A DNA stretch of 64,000 nucleotides from Nematostella vectensis (GCF_932526225.1 NC_064047.1:7005501-7069500), one strand, 5' to 3'; shown: positions 12,301-26,632, numbered from the stretch's first letter. A program made the numbers and translations. Notes: a model not told the origin generated them from the sequence alone.

Positions 12301-12674
12301 TACCTCTCAATAATACCCCCAAAGGATCATACATACCTCTCAATAATACCCTCAAAGGCTCATACATACCTCTCAATAATACCCCCAAAGGATCATACAT
12401 ACCTCTCAATAATACCCCCAAAGGATCATACATACCTCTCAATAATACCCCACAGGCCCATACATACCCCTCAATAATACCCCCACAGACTCATACATAC
12501 CTCTAAATAATACCCCCACAGGCCCATACATACCTCTCAATAATACCCCCACAGGCCCATACATACCTCTCAATAATACCCCCACAGGCTCATACATACC
12601 TCTCAATAATACCCCCACAGGCCCATACATACCCCTCAATAATACCCCCACAGGCTAGTACATACCTCTCAATA
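9332..12674. repeat. 33-bp minisatellite, block B
   Basis: About 100 copies of the 33-bp monomer. The composition changes along the block: CAAAGGATCATACATACC types dominate on the left, and CACAGGCCCATACATACC types from about 10540. A short inverted stretch sits at about 9548-9645. Confidence 0.97.
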
Positions 12675-12675
12675 G

Positions 12676-13932
12676 TTCGTTATGTCGCTAGTGTGCACCA
12701 GGCATTACTCAGAGTCATTTGCCATATCAATCAATGGTTGTCGTTTTTCTAAATTGTCTAAAAGAGCCTGGCGCGAGCGCGGGAAACCTTTTGATAATCT
12801 ATAACGTTAGGGTCTTGGCTGGTTTCAAAATGACGGTCAGCATAATCGCTGTAAAACATTAATTCCTGTATGTCTACGTGTAAATTCTCGACGTGCACTG
12901 TTCAAAGAGAGGAAAACGAATGAAGCGGCGGACTCCCAAATATGGTATGTAATTCAAAATAAGGAATTGGCTGAGCAAGCGAGAAAAACTACAATTTTCA
13001 AAACAAAATTGTTTGATATGACTATGATTTTTATTTCCAGCCAATCTCGTTCCCAGAGCCCACATACATGCTGCTGGTCAAAAGGTAAAAGACTTTGGAA
13101 TGAGGTTGAGTTCCATTTTAACTACAATAATGATTGCGCATGTGCAGTGCCCAACTTGAAGACGGACTCGTAATCATTGGCTAAAGTTGGAGGGAGAGAA
13201 GGAAGAAAGAAAAGAGGACCTTACAAACAAGGCACCAGAAGGCTTCTGATCTGGTGGACGAAATTTTTCAGTTGTGCGCTATGCTAATAACAGGGTTTTT
13301 TCAAATCATATTTGTTGCACAAATTGTTCTCCGTCCTACATCCACATCACCATTAAATCCAGGAGCACGTGCTCCTTTCCCCCCCCCCCCCCTCCATCAT
13401 TACGAATGTGTTCAAAAATTACAATTACCAGTAAGGGCGTGGCTGTGCCCCCCAAAAAGATTTCCAAGCCTATGTTACAGCTCTGAAATTCATACATCAA
13501 ACGAAATAAACGGCTCCACTCTATTTGCGATTTCGCATAAATAGACCATGGATGTGGTATTTTCAAATATTATTAAAATGAAAAGGATCAAGACAAAACC
13601 CATGAGTATGTCAAATCTGTGTATACCAGCCAAAAGTAACAAGCATTGTATGGCGTAGACCAACATCTGTTTAGTTTACTTTTTTTTATATGTGTTCTAA
13701 GCAAACAAGACAGAATATATTTACACTACACAATTTCAATTTTTTAAAGATTTATTTTTTCATTAGACATACAACTGCTGTGAATAACAGCAGAGCACCG
13801 TATACTATAAACCCGATAACTTTTCTTTTATTATTATTCAAACAGTCATGCAACAGCTTGTGAGTGAACTAGACACATTGTTACCCTACACCTTACAAAT
13901 ATTTTATTATTCCATCAATCGTACAACTGGAA
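12676..13932. other. 3' flank of collagen-like copy 2
   Basis: Unit-common spacer, close to identical to 1440-2599. It carries an additional stretch around 13640-13750 that is missing from unit 1 (deleted there near 2410). It holds the AGGAGCACGTGCTCCT palindrome near 13360 with a longer C-run. No gene recognised. Confidence 0.6.
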
Positions 13933-16900
13933 TCACTTGGTGCAGACTACGCATGTCAGCTCATACCCATCTACATACGGGGCACACGGTAGTGACCCAC
14001 ACCTCCCCTCCACGGGGTGCAGCAGTGCTCCGTCACGGTTAACGCTAGTACCCGGGACATACTCGGCATCGTGATCCACGCACACGAACTGACTTGAGTG
14101 CTTGTGACCGTAATACTCCGTCATCAGGTAGCCGTAGTACTCGCGGGACCATCCCGCGGGACAGCGGGCGACTGCGGGTATCATGAGCTGGGTGCTGCGG
14201 GACGGGACGTAACACACGGCGCACGGGACATCGTGGTCATTTAGGGCTTTTCCACGTGTGAAGGGGCTGCGTTGACGGACTTCATACTCGGCGCCGTACA
14301 TGTAGCCGCTGTTTTGATGCCCTGGGGTGTAGTTTATGTACTGGGGTTTCTCGGGGAGACACACATATTCTGCCGCACCTCCAGGGTGATCACAAAACTC
14401 CCCGCCGACACGCCCTTTAAGGAAAAGGTATATTAGACAAAAGACAGCGGCGTAGCCAGAATTTTTAACACGAGGGGGCCCAAAAGGCCTTTTCAAGGCA
14501 TTGTCTCCTGTGTTTTAGATAATGTCTCATACATTTACTGTATTTTTGGCTGTAGAAGGAGGGGGGGGGGGCGTGCCCCCTTGGCCACCCCCCCCCCCCC
14601 CCCGAGTACGAAAAAATCTGTTACCTCTCATCAAATTTGCAGTCCCTTATGGCGTATACGGTAACTATCTAGGACCGTTATGATCATAACGCACTCGTTA
14701 TTTTTCCTCCTTTTTGGTACCCATGACTAGTATCCTTTTGTCACGCTAGACATTTTCCATATAATCAAATATTCAGTCAAAGTGAGTAGTTTTAGAATCA
14801 ATAAAAACAAATTAGTGGTCAGGTTTCTTTAATTTCAAGATTTTGTGGTTATTGGGATAAGGATAAGTAGTTTCATGATTTAGCGGTTATTAGGGTAGTC
14901 ATATAGTAGAGAAGATAGGAGACCTTGACTTGATTTTATTAGATATGTTATCATGAGCCTTTAGAAAGCATCATTGGTTAATGATATGGTATCGGGAAAA
15001 TACCACTGTTTTGACATCTGTTTTTATAATTTGTACCCGCGGAAAACTTGAATTTAGTAACAGGAAACCAAGAACACCTGGAGCCGTGAGTAAGAAAAAT
15101 AAGAGGCGACAGCCACTTGTTTTATCGAGTATTTCTTAATTCTCGTATTTCGCCCCTACTAGACCTAAAAACATCATCACACGATAAGCCTCATAAATAG
15201 CCGGACTTAGGCGTCCCGGTATAAAAAGATATTCATTGCGTGTGTGCTCCCGATGCCAAAAATAGTTATTGTCTTTATAACGGATTCAGGGATTAGGTCA
15301 TATTTAACCTATAACTGATAAAGGTAACAAAAGTTAATAAAACTATAAAATTGCAGCACGGACGCGGTTTGCCCTTGTGGTCTAGTTCCAAACAAAATAA
15401 GTTTAAAAATACACGTGTGAGAAGGAAAAACAACTTGCACAGCTGGACCGCAGAAGGACAGGCCGCTCTGAGTAGAGCATATAAAAAGGGAAAGGTTTTA
15501 GAGCAAGATATATCAGCTTTTACTACCCTGTTGTCGAGGAGAATAAAACTGGTACTTCCCGCCAAGCGGTCAGCTAGTCCTTTCTCCATCATCCCCTCGC
15601 AACTATACACGTATCCTACCTTTGTAGACGAGCAGCGCGGAGCCTGGGCACGAGGTCTTCCCCCATCGCACGTACTGTACACCAGAGGACCCCCTGGGAC
15701 CGGGGGGACCCCTCGCACCAGTCCCTCCATGAGCACCGGGCGCTCCCTTTGGACCTCGATGATCACGATTTCAAAAATGAAATTATACGATAAACAAATT
15801 GATTTTAAACGAATTTAAATAAAAATGGATTTGTCTTTTGTTAGTACTCACCATTCAGTCCTGAATTTCCGTCCTTTCCGTCTCTCCCTATGAATGATGG
15901 GTAATTCAAAATGTTCAGTGACTGTTGATATTATATTATTTTTAACCAATTTTTAGCCAGGATATCCCCTTCAGCATTGCTGATAAAAAAAAACGATGCC
16001 ATTGATTGATATGTCAAAAACAAAAATAACTGTTTTTCATAAAAGGTTAAAAACACAAATCGCCTTTTACGAGAAGCCGAAGAAAAAAAATACAATGCAA
16101 ATGTATATTTTCTAAATAATATTTTCTTTTTTTGCGTGTAGAAAATAAAAATATATTTGATGATGATGATATATTTAAAAATGATATATAATGATGATCA
16201 TGTTATTAGGCATATTTCATATTTAAAAATGTACTTCCTTTTTTCAAAATCTGAAGTGTTCAATAAAATCTTAAAATGTTCCTTTTTGTTAAAATAAGAA
16301 ATATCTTCTACAAAAAAAATAATAATAAATGGTTTACCTGGTTTTCCATCACGACCATCTCTACCTAAAAGATAAATTAATAATTAATAATTAATAATTT
16401 TGAAATCGAAAAACCCTCTTAAGATACAAAAACGAGCAACGAGAATGCAGGTAACCGAAGCGACCCAGAAAACAGTCCCTCCCTGAGCAGCTGGCGCTGC
16501 CTTTAGACCTCCAAGATCACGACGTTAAGAAAAATAGAATAAAATGATAAATAAATTCATTTTAAACAAATTTAACAAAAGACTTGTATTGTTTTAGTAC
16601 TTACCGTTCAGACCCGGTTTCCCGTCCTTTCCGTCTCTCCCTATGATGATGATGATGGAAAATTCAACATGGATGTTACTAAAACGGGGAGCGGGGAACA
16701 GGGATCTGGGAACGAGTGATCAGCGGTAGGGCACAGCGATGTAGCAACCTCACCTGCCTCTTTGGCTCTTCTTTCGTTAAAATGGATGGTAAGTGAAATC
16801 TCTAACTCTGTTTCTAAGAATTATGAATAATTCATGCGTGGTAGTTTAGTGCGAGCTGAAATCGCAAGCTGCTGTTTTCCTTTTACAAGTTCAACAATGT

Positions 16901-18351
16901 CTGAGCTTGAGTCCAAGTCTGAGCTTGAGCTGTAATAAAGTGTACAGAAGAACAAATAAGATGGGTCCAGAAAAGTAATAACATTTTGCAATAGTCTAAT
17001 TTAGTAAACAGTCAACTTGGTGTTAGAGGAAAGAAGGGTCATGGTCACGGAAAACAGCAGCTTTCAACATCTCATAAAAATACTGAAAATAGCACCTCAA
17101 ATTTGTAAAGAGTGCTTTTCATCACTATGGAATGAGAATTTGAAGTCATGGCAATGTAGGATTGCAAAAATATCCACGGATTCAAAATATGTTTCCATAA
17201 ATCTCTTTTCAAGTTTACCATTGCGATTTTAGCTCGCACTAAACTACCCAAGCAAACTGTTATCATATTATCCCTTTCAACATACCATTCACTTGACTTG
17301 ATCTCTATCACATCTAAAATAAGAGAAACGTATTAGATTCGATTTAATGGGCGCATGAATTATTCATTAGAAACAGAGTCAGAGATTTGACTTACCATCC
17401 ATTTTAACGAGAGAAGAGCCAAAGAGACGCACTTGAGGTTGCTACATCGCTGTGCCCTACCGCTGATCACTCGTTCCCAGATCCCTGTTCCCCGCTCCCC
17501 GTTTTAGAAACACCCATTCAACATGTTCAGTGACTGCTGATATTATTTTATTATGTATTGATGTATGTGTTATTGATTATGTAATATGTTATGTATTGAT
17601 AGTCACCTCGATGCCGTTGGAGTTATGTATTGATAGTCACCCCGGCATTGGGAGTTATGTTTTGATAGCCGCCTCGAAGCCATGGGAGTTATGTATTGAT
17701 AGTCACCTCGAAGTCATGGGAGTTATGTATTGATACTCACCTCGAAGCCATGGGACTGTTGCTCCGCCTGAGAGAAGGGCTTTCATTCTGGCAAGAAAAA
17801 TATAATTGTCAAATATCAAACAGAACAAGAAAAAATTTCTATTTATCATTACCACAATCACCAAGCAATTATGCCTAGGTTTAACAAGTTTTTAAAAGAT
17901 TCCGTAAATAGCCACATAACAATTTAACTGAATTAGAAGCCAGCAACAATATATGAGCAAATTCGAAAGCAGCTAGGAGATGAATCCCCCACGCGCTGTG
18001 ATATCTCTGATTCCCTTTTTTATCAAAATCCAACAGGCTTTGACACATGCAGAAAATTCAATAAAAGAGTTTAACTCTGTAGGAGAAATTTATTAATATT
18101 GATACTAATGCTAAAAATATTACCAATTTTCCTAAAACGATTTGTTTTATGTACACTCACTCTTTCTCGATGCTTTCCAGTCTGTTATTGAGTTCTGCGT
18201 TGGTGGGAATGCCACGTCGCTCTAACTCATCAGCCTGTTCCCGAGTCCTCAGTCCCTGGTCCTCCATTCCATCTTTCTCAGCCACTAGTACGGTAGCACA
18301 GAGCGCCACAAACAACAGCACAGTGATACGAGTACACAGGGGCATCTTCAT
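13933..18351 (-). CDS. Short-chain collagen C4-like protein, copy 2
   Basis: Same gene as copy 1, apparently intact. Proposed exons on the minus strand: 18161-18351 (signal peptide and charged stalk), 17741-17767, 16605-16640, 16338-16364, 15852-15887, 15620-15754 and 13933-14414. With the exon 3 acceptor moved in 4 nt, the exons total 930 nt, or 309 codons plus stop. Predicted product: signal peptide of about 24 residues, helical stalk, about 19 Gly-X-Y triplets, and a C4-like domain with ten or more cysteines, secreted and probably trimeric. The last exon differs from other copies at clustered sites: GEFCDHPGG at the domain start, TEYYGHKH in the middle and TSVNRDGALLHP near the end. The role of the family is structural extracellular matrix by homology; a more specific role is not known to me. 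Confidence 0.85.
16671..17515. mobile_element. Non-autonomous DNA transposon (long-TIR MITE), unit 2
   Basis: Same element as in unit 1, 845 bp here. It is flanked by a perfect 9-bp duplication ATTCAACAT at 16662-16670 and 17516-17524. It lies in the same intron position, so the insertion predates at least one unit duplication. Confidence 0.88.
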
Positions 18352-18769
18352 CACTCGGCGATAACCTCTCGACTGACTACTTGCAAGATATTCAAGCCTC
18401 CTGTCAGTAGGAACTTTACGGTGAGTCTGACCTGTTCTTGTTTTTTGCTCCTTCTTATACCCGCCCATACTAATGAGCTAATAACGACCTTGGCTTGAGA
18501 AACACAGCGACTCGCCACAAGAATTTTCATGTTAGTCGCTGCAATAGGGACTTCTTATACCCGCCTCACCCGCCCATACTAATGAGCTAAAAACGACCTT
18601 GGCTTGAGAAACACAGCGACTCGCCACAAGAATTTTCATGTTAGTCGCTGCAATAGGGACTTCTTATACACGCCTCACCCGCCCATACTAATGAGCTAAA
18701 AACGACCTTGGCTTGAGAAACACAGCGACCCGCCACAAGAATTTTCATGTTAGTCGCTGCAATAGGGAC
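18352..18769 (-). promoter_or_regulatory. Promoter of collagen-like copy 2, three TATA modules
   Basis: Three tandem copies of the promoter module (18452-18769), each with a minus-strand TATAA (18455-18459, 18555-18559, 18664-18668). The distal copy has TATACACG where the others have TATACCCG on the plus strand. Confidence 0.62.
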
Positions 18770-18850
18770 AATTTGATAGGATAATTCACAAGGTTACTAA
18801 CATTGTCTGTCTTGGGAATTCATATATTAGCTAACTTAGCAAATTAACTT

Positions 18851-19670
18851 ACTAGTACTAGTAAATGAAATTGGGGGCGAGAAAGTTTAGTGGTATTATT
18901 TTAAAATTTTATAGATAAAAACATACTAGTAAACAAAATTTCGGGCCGAGAAAGCAATCCGACAACTCGCCCCGACATTTGGTTTACAATAACTATACTA
19001 TAACTATACTATTAAATGAAATTACGGGGCGAAAAGCAAAAACGACAACTCGCCCCGAGATTTGGTTTACTAGTAGTAAGTAATTATAATACCGAGAAAT
19101 TACGGGGCGTAAAGCAAAAACGACAACTCGCCCCGAGATTTCGTTTCTAGTAGTAAGTAATTATAATACCTATAAATTACGGGGCGTAAAGCAAAAACGA
19201 CAACTCGCCCCGAGATTTGGTTTACTAGTAGTAAGTAATTATAATACCTATAAATTACTGGGCGTAAAGCAAAAACGACAACTCGCCCCGAGATTTGGTT
19301 TACTAGTAGTAAGTAATTATAATACCTATAAATTACTGGGCGTAAAGCAAAAACGACAACTCGCTCCGGGATTTGGTTTACTAGTAGTAAGTAATCATAA
19401 TACCTATAAATTACGGGGCGTAAAGCAAAAACGACAACTCGCCCCGAGATTTGGTTTACTAGTAGTAAGTAATTATAATACCTATAAATTACTGGGCGTA
19501 AAGCAAAAACGACAACTCGCCCCGAGATTTGGTTCACTAGTACCAAGAAATTACTGGGCGTAAAGCAAAAATGACAACACTCCCCGAGATTTGGTTTATT
19601 AGTACCAAGACATTACGGGGCGTAAAGCAAAAACGACAACACGCCCCGAGATTTGGTTTACTAGTAATAA
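18851..19670. repeat. 78-bp repeat array, unit 2
   Basis: About nine copies of the 78-bp monomer. It shares with unit 4 a left edge reading ACAATAACTATACTATAACT and a monomer in which GGTTTACTAGTAG is shortened to GTTTCTAGTAG. This links units 2 and 4. Confidence 0.95.
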
Positions 19671-20643
19671 GACGCGATCGCGTGAAGCCGTGCTTAGAGT
19701 ACGCCGTGTAATACAACACTGGCTGTCCGGGCTCCATGACCCTCTTTAGTATTGGGTATGCCTTGCTTGTCCACCACGGGTCCGTCGCTCGCCGTCGGCC
19801 TTTGTCCTGAAGGTCTTCCTCGTTTACGGCGATGTATAATACACATCCGTTCCGACATCTAAGGGGACCTCTAGGGGAGGCTTTTCGGCTTTGAGAGGCA
19901 CGCGCCTCAGCTTTATGGCGTCCTCAGGCGCAAGGCCAGTCATGCGAGTCTTCGTTGCGTTCATGTCCGAGATGACGATTGCCAGAGCAGTGACCCACTC
20001 GCGGTTTGTCTCGCCGGACGCAAGCTCCTTCGCGTACTGCGCACGAAATAGGCGCTGCGCCAGCCAGCGATGGAAAGACTCGGTGAAAGCTTGGCTCCTG
20101 TGGTGCCCAGGCTCAGCCCGTCGGACCTCCACCCCGTGGTCTGTTAGGAGCTTCGTGGTAGCACCCTTGAACTCTGGACATGGACTTTAGGCCATGTGAG
20201 AGGTCCCTCTTCATAGATGCCAGCGAGTTCGCGGGAGACGACGGCCGCGCTCTTAGTCCTCAGAGGGCGGGCGGCTTTATATCGTGAAGCAACGTCAACG
20301 ACAGTCAGGGCATACACGAAGCGCCTCTTTCTTCGCTTACGTCTACTCTGGGGTGGCGGGCTCGACACTGTCCGCGGCTGCTACCTCGCGTTGGCTCCGC
20401 GCGTCAGCGCTTGCCGTTCCGGTGTCGGCACGACAGTCCACATGACGCGCTATGTGTAACGCCCCGGCGGCTAAAGCCATCAAACGGCCGCGGCGTAGGG
20501 CCAGGCTTCCGCACAATGTGCGGAGCTCGTTGTTGACGATGTAGTCGGACACTAGGTCATTGTGAAGATTGACCACGCTGTCTATCGGCAGCGCCATGCC
20601 TACTAGCTTGGTCGTAAGCTTCAGAAAGCAGTCTACCAGGCCA
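19671..20643 (-). pseudogene. Integrase fragment, unit 2
   Basis: Same integrase relic as unit 1. It lacks the 13-bp duplication but has a different lesion: near 20170 the sequence coding the VDDGTEF motif is replaced by a shorter run (net loss of 13 bp), removing the second catalytic Asp and shifting the frame. The identical lesion is present in units 3 and 4. Confidence 0.75.
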
Positions 20644-21849
20644 GGGCCCATACATACCTCTCAATAATACCCCCAAAGCTCATACATACCCCTCAATAAC
20701 ACCCCCACAGGATCATACATACCTCTCAATAATACCCCAACAGGTCCATACATACCTCTCAATAATACCCCCAAAGGCCTATACATACCTCTCAATAACA
20801 CCCCCACAGGCCAATACATACCTCTCAATAATATTTCAAAGGCCCATACATACACCTAAATAATACCCCCACAAGCCCATACATACCTCTCAATAATACC
20901 CCCACAGGCCTATACATACCCCTCAATAATAACCCCACAGGCCTATACATACCTCTCAATAATACACCAAAAGGCCCATACATACCACTCAAAAATACCC
21001 CCAAAGGCCCATACATACCTCTCAATAATACCCCCACAGGCCTATACATACCTCTCAATAATAACCCCACAGGCCTATACATACCTCTCAATAATACCCC
21101 CAAAGGCCCATACATACCCCTCAAAAATACCCCCACAGGCCCATACATACCCCTCAATAATACCCCCACAGTCTCATACATACCTCTTAATAATACCCCC
21201 AAAGCTCATACATACCCCTCAATAATACCCCCACAGGTCCATACATACCTCTCAATAATACCCCCAAAGGCTCAAACATACCTCTCAATAACACCCCCAC
21301 AGACCCATACATACCTCTCAATAATACCCCCAAAGGCTCATACATACCTCTCAATAATACCCCCAAAGGCTCATAGATACCCCTCAATAATACCCCCAAA
21401 GGCTCATACATACCCCTCAATAATACCCTCAAAGGCTCATACATACCCCTCAAAAATACCCCCAAAGCCCCATACATACCTCTCAATAATACCCCCACAG
21501 GCCTATACATACCTCTCAATAATACCCCCACAAGCCCATACATACCTCTCAATAATACCCCAAAGGCTCATACATACCTCTCAATAATACCCCCAAAGGC
21601 TCATACATACCTCTCAATAATACCCCCAAAGGCTCATAGATACCCCTCAATAATACCCCCAAAGGCTCATACATACCCCTCAATAATACCCCCAAAGGCT
21701 CATACATACCCCTCAAAAATACCCCCACAGGTCCATACATACCTCTCAATAATACCCCAAAGGCTCATACATACCTCTCAATAATACCCCCAAAGGCCCA
21801 TACATACCTCTCAATAATACCCCCACAGACTAGTACATACCTCTCAATA
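20644..21849. repeat. 33-bp minisatellite, block C
   Basis: About 36 copies of the 33-bp monomer. Variant order, including a marker monomer with GGCTCATAGATACCC, matches block E rather than blocks B or D. Confidence 0.97.
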
Positions 21850-21850
21850 G

Positions 21851-23101
21851 TTCGTTATGTCACTAGTGTGCACCAGGCATTACTCAGAGTCATTTCCCAT
21901 ATCAATCAATGGTTGTCGTTTTTCTCAATTGTCTAAAAGAGCCTGGCGCGAGCGCGGGAAACCTTTTGATAATCTATAACGTTAGGGTCTTGGCTGGTTT
22001 CAAAATGACGGTCAGCATAATCGCTGTAAAACATTAATTCCTGTATGTCTACGTGTAAATTCTCGACGTGCACTGTTCAAAGAGAGAAAAACGAATGAAG
22101 CGGCGGACTCCCAAATATGGTATGTAATTCAAAATAAGGAATTGGCTGAGCAAGCGAGAAAAACTACAATTTTCAAAACAAAATTGTTTGATATGACTAT
22201 GATTTTTATTTCCAGCCAATCTCGTTCCCAGAGCCCACATACATGCTGCTGGTCAAAAGGTAAAAGACTTTGGAATGAGGTTGAGTTCCATTTTAACTGC
22301 AATAATGATTGCGCATGTGCAGTGCCCAACTTGAAGACGGACTCGTAATCATTGGCTAAAGTTTGAGGGAGAGAAGGAAGAAAGAAAAGAGGTCCTTACA
22401 AACAAGGCACCAGAAGGCTTCTGATCTGGTGGACGAAATTTTTCAGTTGTGCGCTATGCTAATAACAGGGTTTTTTTTCAAATCATATTTGTTGCACAAA
22501 TTGTTCTCCGTCCTACATCCACATCACCATTAAATCCAGGAGCACGTGCTCCTTCCCCCCCCCCCCCCCCATCATTACGAATGTGTTAAAAAAATTACAA
22601 TTACCAGTAAGGGCGTGGCTGTGCCCCCCCAAAAGATTTCCAAGCCTATGTTACAGCTTTGAAATTCATATATCAAACGAAATAAACGGCTCCACTCTAT
22701 TTGCGATTTCGCATGAAGAGACCATGGATGTGGTATTTTCAAATATTATTAAAATGAAAAGGATCAAGACAAACCCATGAGTATCTCAAATCTGTGTATA
22801 CCAGCCAAAAGTAACAAGCATTGTATGACATAGACCAACATCTGTTTAGTTTACCTTTTTTTTATATGTGTTCTAAGCAAACAAGACAGAATATATTTAC
22901 AATTTCAATTTTTTAAAGATTTATTTTTTCATTAGACATACAACTGCTGTGAATAACAGCAGAGCACCGTATACTATAAACCCGATAACTTTTCTTTTAT
23001 TATTATTCAATCAGTCATGCAACAGCTTGTGAGTGAACTAGACACATTGTTACCCTACACCTTACAAATATTTTATTATTCCATCAATCGTACAACTGGA
23101 A
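21851..23101. other. 3' flank of collagen-like copy 3
   Basis: Unit-common spacer as in units 1 and 2, with no gene recognised. The C-run after the palindrome is longer than in unit 1. Confidence 0.6.
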
Positions 23102-26100
23102 TCACTTGGTGCAGACTACGCATGTCAGCTCATACCCATCTACATACGGGGCACACGGTAGTGACCCACACCTCCCCTCCACGGGGTACAGCAGGGCTCC
23201 GTTATGGTTAGGGCTAGTACCCGGGACATACTCGGCATCGTGATCCACGCACACGAACTGACTTGAGTGCTTGTGAAAGGCGTGTGACGTCATCAGGTAG
23301 CCGTAGTACTCGCGGGACCATCCCGCGGGACAGCGGGCGACTGCGGGTATCATGAGCTGGGTGCTGCGGGACGGGACGTAACACACGGCGCACGGGACAT
23401 CGTGGTCATAAAGGGCTTTTCCACGTGTGAAGGGGCTGCGGTCATGGACTTTATACTCGGCGCCGTACATGTAGCCGCTGTGCTGATGTCCCGGGGTGAA
23501 GTTTATGTACTGGGGGGTCTCGGGGAGACACACGTACTCTGCCGCACCTCCAGGGTGATCATGCCACTCCCCGCCGACACGCCCTTTAAGGAAAGGTATA
23601 TGAGACAAAAGACAGCGGCGTAGCCAGAATTTTTAACACGAGGGGGCCCAAAAGGCCTTTTCAAGGCATTGTCTCCTCATACATTTACTGTATTTTTGGC
23701 TGCTAGAAGGGGGGGGGGGCGTGCCCCCTTGGCCACCCCCCCCCCCGAGTACGAAAAAATCTGTTACCTCTCATCAAATTTGCAGCCCCTTATGGCGTAT
23801 ACGGTAACTACCTAGGATCGTTATGATCATAACGCACTCGTTATTTTTCCCCCTTTTTGGTACCCATGACTAGTATCCTTTTGTCACGCTAGACATTTTC
23901 CATATAATCAAATATTCAGTCAAAGTGAGTAGTTTTAGAATCAATAAAAACAAATTAGTGGTCAGGTTTCTTTAGTTTCAAGATTTTGTGGTTATTGGGA
24001 TAAGGATAAGTAGTTTCATGATTTAGCGGTTATTAGGGTAGTCATATAGTAGATAAGATAGGAGACCTTGACTTGATTTTATTAGATATGTTATCATGAG
24101 CCTTTAGAAAGCATCATTGGTAAATGATATGGTATCGGGAAAATACCACTGTTTTGACATCTCTTTTTATAATTTGTACCCGCGGAAAACTTGAATTTAG
24201 TAACAGGAAACCAAGAACACCTGGAGCCGTGCGTAAGAAAAATAAGAGGCGACAGCCACTTGTTTTATCGAGTATTTCTTAATTCTCGTATTTCGCCCCT
24301 ACTAGACCTAAAAACATCATCACACGATAAGCCTCATAAATAGCCGGACTTAGGCGTCCCGGTATAAAAAGATATTCATTGCGTGTGTGCTCCCGATGCC
24401 AAAAATAGTTATTGTCTTTATAACGGATTAAGGGATTAGGTCATATTTAACCTATAACTGATAAAGGTAACAAAAGTTAATAAAACTATAAAATTACAGC
24501 ACGGACGCGGTTTGCCCTTGTGGTCTAGTTCCAAACAAAATAAGTTTAAAAAAACACGTGTGAGAAGGAAAAACAACTTGCACAGCTGGAACTCAGAAGG
24601 ACAGGCCGCTCTGAGTAGAGCATATAAAAAGGGAAAGGTTTTAGTGCAAGATATATCAGCTTTTACTACCCTGTTGTCGAGGAGAATAAAACTGGTACTT
24701 CCCGCCAAGCGGTCAGCTAGTCCTTTCTCCATCATCCCCTCGCAACTATACACGTATCCTACCTTTGTAGACGAGCAGCGCGGAGCCTGGGCACGAGGTC
24801 TTCCCCCATCGCACGTACTGTACACCAGAGGACCCCCTGGGACCGGGGGGACCCCTCGCACCAGTCCCTCCCTGAGCACCGGGCGCTCCCTTTGGACCTC
24901 GATGATCACGATTTCAAAAATGAAATTATATGATAAACAAATTGATTTTAAACGAATTTAAATAAAAATAGATTTGTCTTTTGTTAATACTCACCATTCA
25001 GTCCTGGTTTTCCGTCCTTTCCGTCTCTCCCTATGAATGATGGGTAATTCAAAATGTTCTGTGACAGTTGATATTATATTATTTTTAACCAATTTTTAGC
25101 CAGGATATCCCCTTCAGAATTGCTGATAAAAAAAACGATGCCATTGATTGATATGTCAAAAACAAAAATAACTGTTTTTCATAAAAGGTTAAAAACACAA
25201 ATCGCCTTTTACGAGAAGCCGAAGAAACATAATACAATGCAATTGTATATTTTGTAAATAATATTTTCTTTTTTTGCGTGTAGAAAATAAAAATATATTT
25301 GATGATGATGATATATTTAAAAATGATATATAATGATGATCATGTTATTAGGCATATTTCATATTTAAAAATGTACTTCCTTTTTTCAAAATCTGAAGTG
25401 TTCAATAAAATCTTAAAATGTTCCTTTTTGTTAAAATAAGAAATTTCTTCTACAAAAAAATAATAATAAATGGTTTACCTGGTTTTCCATCACGACCATC
25501 TCTACCTAAAAGATAAATTAATAATTAATAATTTTCAAATCGAAAAACCCTCTTAAGATACAAAAACGAGCAACGAGAATGCAGGCAACCGAAGCGACCC
25601 AGAAAACAGTCCCTCCCTGAGCAGCTGGCGCTGCCTTTAGACCTCCAAGATCACGACGCTAAGAAAAATAGAATTAAATGATAAATAAATTCATTTTAAA
25701 CAAATTTAACAAAAGACTTGTCTTGTTTTAGTACTTACCGTTCAGACCCGGTTTCCCGTCCTTTCCGTCTCTCCCTATGATGATGATGATGGAAAATTCA
25801 ACATGTTCAGTGACTGCTGATATTATTTTATTATGTACTGATGTATGTGTTATTGATTATGTAATATGTTATGTATTGATAGTCACCTCGATGCCGTTGG
25901 AGTTATGTATTGATAGTCACCCCGGCATTGGGAGTTATGTATTGATAGTCGCCTCGAAGCCATGGGAGTTATGTATTGATAGTCACCTCGAAGTCATGGC
26001 CAGTTATGTATTGATACTCACCTCGAAGCCATGGGACTGTTGCTCCGCCTGAGAGAAGGGCTTTCATTCTGGCAAGAAAAATATAATTGTCAAATATCAA

Positions 26101-26632
26101 ACAGAACAAGAAAAAAATTCTATTTATCATTACCACAATCACCAAGCAATTATGCCTAGGTTTAACAAGTTTTTAAAAGATTCCGTAAATAGCCACATAA
26201 CAATTTAACTGAATAAGAAGCCAGCAACAATATATGAGCAAATTCGAAAGCAGCTTGGAGATGAATCACCCACGCGCTGTGATATCTCTGATTCCCTTTT
26301 TTATCAAAATCCAACAGGCTTTGACACATGCAGAAAATTCAATAAAAGAGTTTAACTCTGTAGGAGAAATTTATTAATATTGATACTAATGCTAAAAATA
26401 TTACCAATTTTCCTAAAACGATTTGTTTTATGTACACTCACTCTTTCTCGATGCTTTCCAGTCTGTTATTGAGTTCTGCGTTGGTGGGAATGCCACGTCG
26501 CTCTAACTCATCAGCCTGTTCCCGAGTCCTCAGTCCCTGGTCCTCCATTCCATCTTTCTCAGCCACTAGTACGGTAGCACAGAGCGCCACAAACAACAGC
26601 ACAGTGATACGAGTACACAGGGGCATCTTCAT
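23102..26632 (-). CDS. Short-chain collagen C4-like protein, copy 3
   Basis: Apparently intact and the shortest gene copy, because the intronic transposon is absent. Proposed exons: 26442-26632, 26022-26048, 25739-25774, 25479-25505, 24995-25030, 24763-24897 and 23102-23583. Splice sites and phases match copy 2. Exon 5 here codes GKPGLNG where copies 1, 2 and 4 code GNSGLNG. Variable sites in the last exon read GEWHDHPGG, HQHSGY, EYKVHDRSP, KALYDHD, TSHAFHKH and TSPNHNGALLYP. Predicted as a secreted collagen-like extracellular protein. The exon 2 to exon 3 join has the same phase ambiguity as in the other copies. Confidence 0.85.
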
